Assembly (NCBI GenBank): GCA_012519495.1
Contig: JAAYQA010000093.1
Coordinates: 1-55,876 of the forward strand
From: Tissierellia bacterium
GTDB lineage: Bacteria; Bacillota; Clostridia; Tissierellales; Peptoniphilaceae
Direction of reading: 5' to 3'
Length of the DNA: 55,876 bases
Shown here: one piece after another, positions 54,236 to 55,876 of the stretch
Layout: each line of letters opens with the position of its first letter
Position numbering within the stretch: the stretch's first letter is position 1
The notes under the pieces: generated by a model
What the model saw: only the letters and a program-made list of their open reading frames with translations
Told to the model about the DNA's origin: nothing
Database searches by the model: none
Program-made: the position numbers and the translations under genes

Positions 54236-55177
54236 ATGACCCCTCCTCTGCTTGCCGACTTTCTGGATTACTTGCAAACCATCCGCGGTTCTTCGGAAAG
54301 CACAAGAAAAGAATATGGCTACGACCTCTCGCATATGCTGCGTTTCCTTCTGGCGAGAAAACAAAACATCAACGCAGACGAAAATCCCGAAGCACTCAAC
54401 AAATGTACCGAACGTTTCCACCGCACGATTACTCTTCGCGATCTGCACGCATTTCTCGCCTATCTGGATCGGGAAAAACAAAATGCCGCATCATCCCGCA
54501 CAAGAAAAATTTCGGCAATGCGCACATACTTTTCTTATCTGACCGACACGATTCAGATTCTGGACAAAAATCCCGCCGACGGTCTGGAGAGCCCCCGGCT
54601 GCAAAAAAGATACCCGGTGTATCTCACACTGGATGAAAGTAAACGATTACTCACACAAATCAATCAGACAAAAAACGACTTCCTCCGCACACGCGACTAT
54701 GCAATGACTCTCTTGTTTCTGACCTGCGGCCTTCGCCTGTCTGAATTAGCGCAGATCGATATAGACGCCATAAAAGTCGACTCGTTGAATGTCATCGGAA
54801 AAGGAAACAAGGAGCGCACCATTTTTCTGACAAACAGTGTCTTGGAAGCGATACGGGACTGCAAAAAACACCGCCCCGAAACCGAGGATCCGGCTTTGTT
54901 TCTCAGCACGCATAAACAACGCATGACGAATCGCGCCATTCAGTACCGGATTGATAAACATCTGGCTGAAGCTGGCTTTGACACGAAATTGTACTCAACG
55001 CACAAATTAAGACACACCGCAGCTACTCTACTTTACAAACACGGAAAGGTCGATATCCGAACCCTGCAAGAGCTCCTGGGCCATGAAAGTATTGCGACCA
55101 CCCAAATTTACACCCACACAGACGACGAGCAACTACGAGAAGCCATTGCAAAAAATCCGCTGGCTGATCTGTCATAA
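54236..55177 (+). CDS. Tyrosine recombinase, XerC/XerD-like
   Basis: A 313-aa tyrosine recombinase with a SAM-like N-terminal DNA-binding domain (about 1-100) and a catalytic domain. Catalytic residues are visible: Arg in TCGLRLSEL, Lys in GKGNKER, HKLRHTAAT (His and Arg), LGHESIATTQIYTH with the final His and the Tyr nucleophile. Size and single-copy context fit a chromosomal XerC/XerD-type enzyme resolving dimers, beside an SOS gene; an integrase of a lost element is less likely. ATG 54236 has AAAGGAA 10 bases upstream; ATG 54227 is too close to it. Confidence 0.88.
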   Translation: MTPPLLADFLDYLQTIRGSSESTRKEYGYDLSHMLRFLLARKQNINADENPEALNKCTERFHRTITLRDLHAFLAYLDREKQNAASSRTRKISAMRTYFSYLTDTIQILDKNPADGLESPRLQKRYPVYLTLDESKRLLTQINQTKNDFLRTRDYAMTLLFLTCGLRLSELAQIDIDAIKVDSLNVIGKGNKERTIFLTNSVLEAIRDCKKHRPETEDPALFLSTHKQRMTNRAIQYRIDKHLAEAGFDTKLYSTHKLRHTAATLLYKHGKVDIRTLQELLGHESIATTQIYTHTDDEQLREAIAKNPLADLS

Positions 55178-55220
55178 AAAGAAGCGATCCGAGGGGGAAT
55201 CGGATCGCTTCTTTTTATGA
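55172..55220. terminator. Bidirectional terminator between the recombinase and yneA-like genes
   Basis: Perfect 21-bp inverted repeat (55172-55192 with 55200-55220) around GGGGGAA. A-rich and T-rich ends on either side give a terminator in both directions. The left arm includes the recombinase stop codon; the right arm ends six bases from the stop of the minus-strand gene. Confidence 0.92.
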
Positions 55221-55225
55221 CAAAT

Positions 55226-55522
55226 TTAAGGGAGTATCGGGATTAAAATGGTTTCACCCGGCATAAGCGGCTGATTGTGAAGATCATTGACGCGACTGAT
55301 CATTGCTACATAGTTTCGGATATCGTGCCCTTCGGGATTGTACTCTTGCGCAATGTCCCACAGCGTGTCTCCTTTTTGTATCATGCGCGTAATTGTTTGC
55401 GTGAACTCCGCCTGCTCTTGCGGATGCAGGGTAAATCCCATGGTCAGTATGACAAGTAAAAGCAGCGCTATGATCGTCGTTTTTTGTATGCGTCGGATCC
55501 GTTTATAGGGTCGTCGTTTCAT
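55226..55522 (-). CDS. yneA: YneA-like SOS cell-division inhibitor with LysM domain
   Basis: A 98-aa protein: basic N-terminus, one membrane helix (about 16-32), then a LysM domain (about 45-95) reading MIQKGDTLWDIAQEYNPEGHD and ending PGETILIPIL. This matches Bacillus YneA in size and layout; YneA blocks division during the SOS response. GGAGGATACC precedes ATG 55522. Three LexA-type boxes cover its promoter (55536-55591), which strongly supports the assignment. lexA, usually divergent from yneA, is not seen in the remaining 280 bases. Confidence 0.88.
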   Translation of the reverse strand: MKRRPYKRIRRIQKTTIIALLLLVILTMGFTLHPQEQAEFTQTITRMIQKGDTLWDIAQEYNPEGHDIRNYVAMISRVNDLHNQPLMPGETILIPILP

Positions 55523-55535
55523 GGTATCCTCCTTC

Positions 55536-55599
55536 GAACATCAGTTCGGAACATTTGTTCTTTTGTATTCAGTATACAGAAACATATGTTCTTTGTCAA
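55536..55599 (-). promoter_or_regulatory. yneA promoter with three LexA boxes
   Basis: On the minus strand TTGACA (55594-55599), a 17-base spacer and TATACT (55571-55576). Boxes: GAACATCAGTTC at 55536-55547, GAACATTTGTTC at 55549-55560, and AAACATATGTTC (plus strand; one mismatch) at 55580-55591, which lies in the spacer. Arrangement predicts tight LexA repression. Confidence 0.88.
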
Positions 55600-55876
55600 C
55601 TCTGCTAAAATAAAAAAATCGGAACCATAGCGCCTGAGGTGCAATGAAATAGTGCTGCGCGCTGTGAAATAACTGCATGCATCGCTTCGCTTGCACGGGT
55701 TATCAAATAGACGAACGGGGACGCCCATGGGAGAGGTAGAATTGATAATAAAGAGGTACGGGTATGAAGGTGTGCGGTATTAGAATGTGGGTCGCGTTGT
55801 TTGGTGAACGTTTGGCGCGTGGCCGATATGGAACACGGCCACTACGATCGCCGCTACAAAATATCAATCCTTCCGC
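55600..55876. other. Terminal stretch without a supported gene
   Basis: No ORF with a ribosome site or recognisable protein is seen. An open frame from ATG 55784 on the plus strand reaches the window end (about 30 codons, MWVALFGERL) with no good site before it, and a minus-strand frame over 55519-55728 covers the yneA promoter. The region may be intergenic or the beginning of a gene outside the window. Confidence 0.4.

Noticed and set aside
54227..55177. Tyrosine recombinase as an integrase with attachment sites or a mobile element
   Set aside because: No excisionase, phage genes, tRNA or direct repeats flank it, and the protein has Xer-type size and spacing.
55519..55728. 69-aa minus-strand frame upstream of yneA
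   Set aside because: It runs through the yneA promoter and all three LexA boxes and has no recognisable protein character.

Overview
The window is a gene-dense stretch of a Firmicutes chromosome. Evidence for this is the PolC-type polymerase, RNase Y, a T-box leader, the rpsB-tsf-pyrH-frr-uppS-cdsA-rseP-ispG-polC and rimP-nusA-ylxR-infB-rbfA-nrnA-truB-ribF-rpsO-pnp gene orders, LexA boxes of the GAAC-N4-GTTC type and strong AGGAGG ribosome binding sites. Moderate GC and the gene repertoire suggest an anaerobic Clostridia/Tissierellia-type organism; the genus is not decided from sequence. No rRNA, tRNA, CRISPR array, transposase or prophage was seen.

Layout. 1-6.8 kb: a nucleoside kinase with a ThrRS-like N-terminus, an unknown protein, a ROK glucokinase, a two-component system and an unknown lipoprotein, nearly all start/stop coupled. 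6.8-7.8 kb (minus strand): a GIY-YIG protein, recX and a 31-codon membrane miniprotein coupled to recX. 7.9-12.2 kb: PTS EIIC-like permease, metallophosphoesterase, nagB, CYTH protein and an MFS transporter. 12.2-15.3 kb: a hidden 57-aa minus-strand protein, an HD nucleotidase and a comGA/comGB-like pair. 15.3-26.0 kb: translation, membrane-lipid and isoprenoid genes ending in polC. 26.0-28.7 kb: a T-box leader (specifier best read as lysine) and an amino-acid ABC transporter. 28.8-31.1 kb: a DUF1002 protein, an unknown helical protein and a cupin. 31.1-44.4 kb: the nusA-infB operon behind an early terminator, then rpsO, pnp, dut, ftsK and pgsA. 44.4-50.2 kb: recA and DNA-repair genes, then a MATE transporter. 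50.2-55.5 kb: rny, a PHP phosphoesterase, an aminotransferase, a tyrosine recombinase and a yneA-like SOS division inhibitor. The last 280 bases hold no gene I can support.

The most interesting unit starts at recA. Behind a clear promoter with a LexA box at its start point, recA overlaps an Mre11/SbcD-like nuclease gene. Next come three small overlapping genes that together look like a Rad50/SbcC protein split into pieces: an N-terminal ATPase half ending at a CxxC zinc hook, a 78-aa coiled-coil protein, and a C-terminal ATPase half with signature motif, Walker B and H-loop. The arrangement implies a LexA-controlled recombination and end-processing operon. A second LexA target, the yneA-like gene, has three boxes across its promoter.

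Other points of regulation are the T-box, the early terminator in front of rimP-nusA, structured leaders in front of rpsB and rpsO, and a perfect palindrome just downstream of the recombinase promoter. Two small proteins that length-filtered gene calling would miss (at 7713-7808 and 12211-12384, both minus strand) are described from direct translation.
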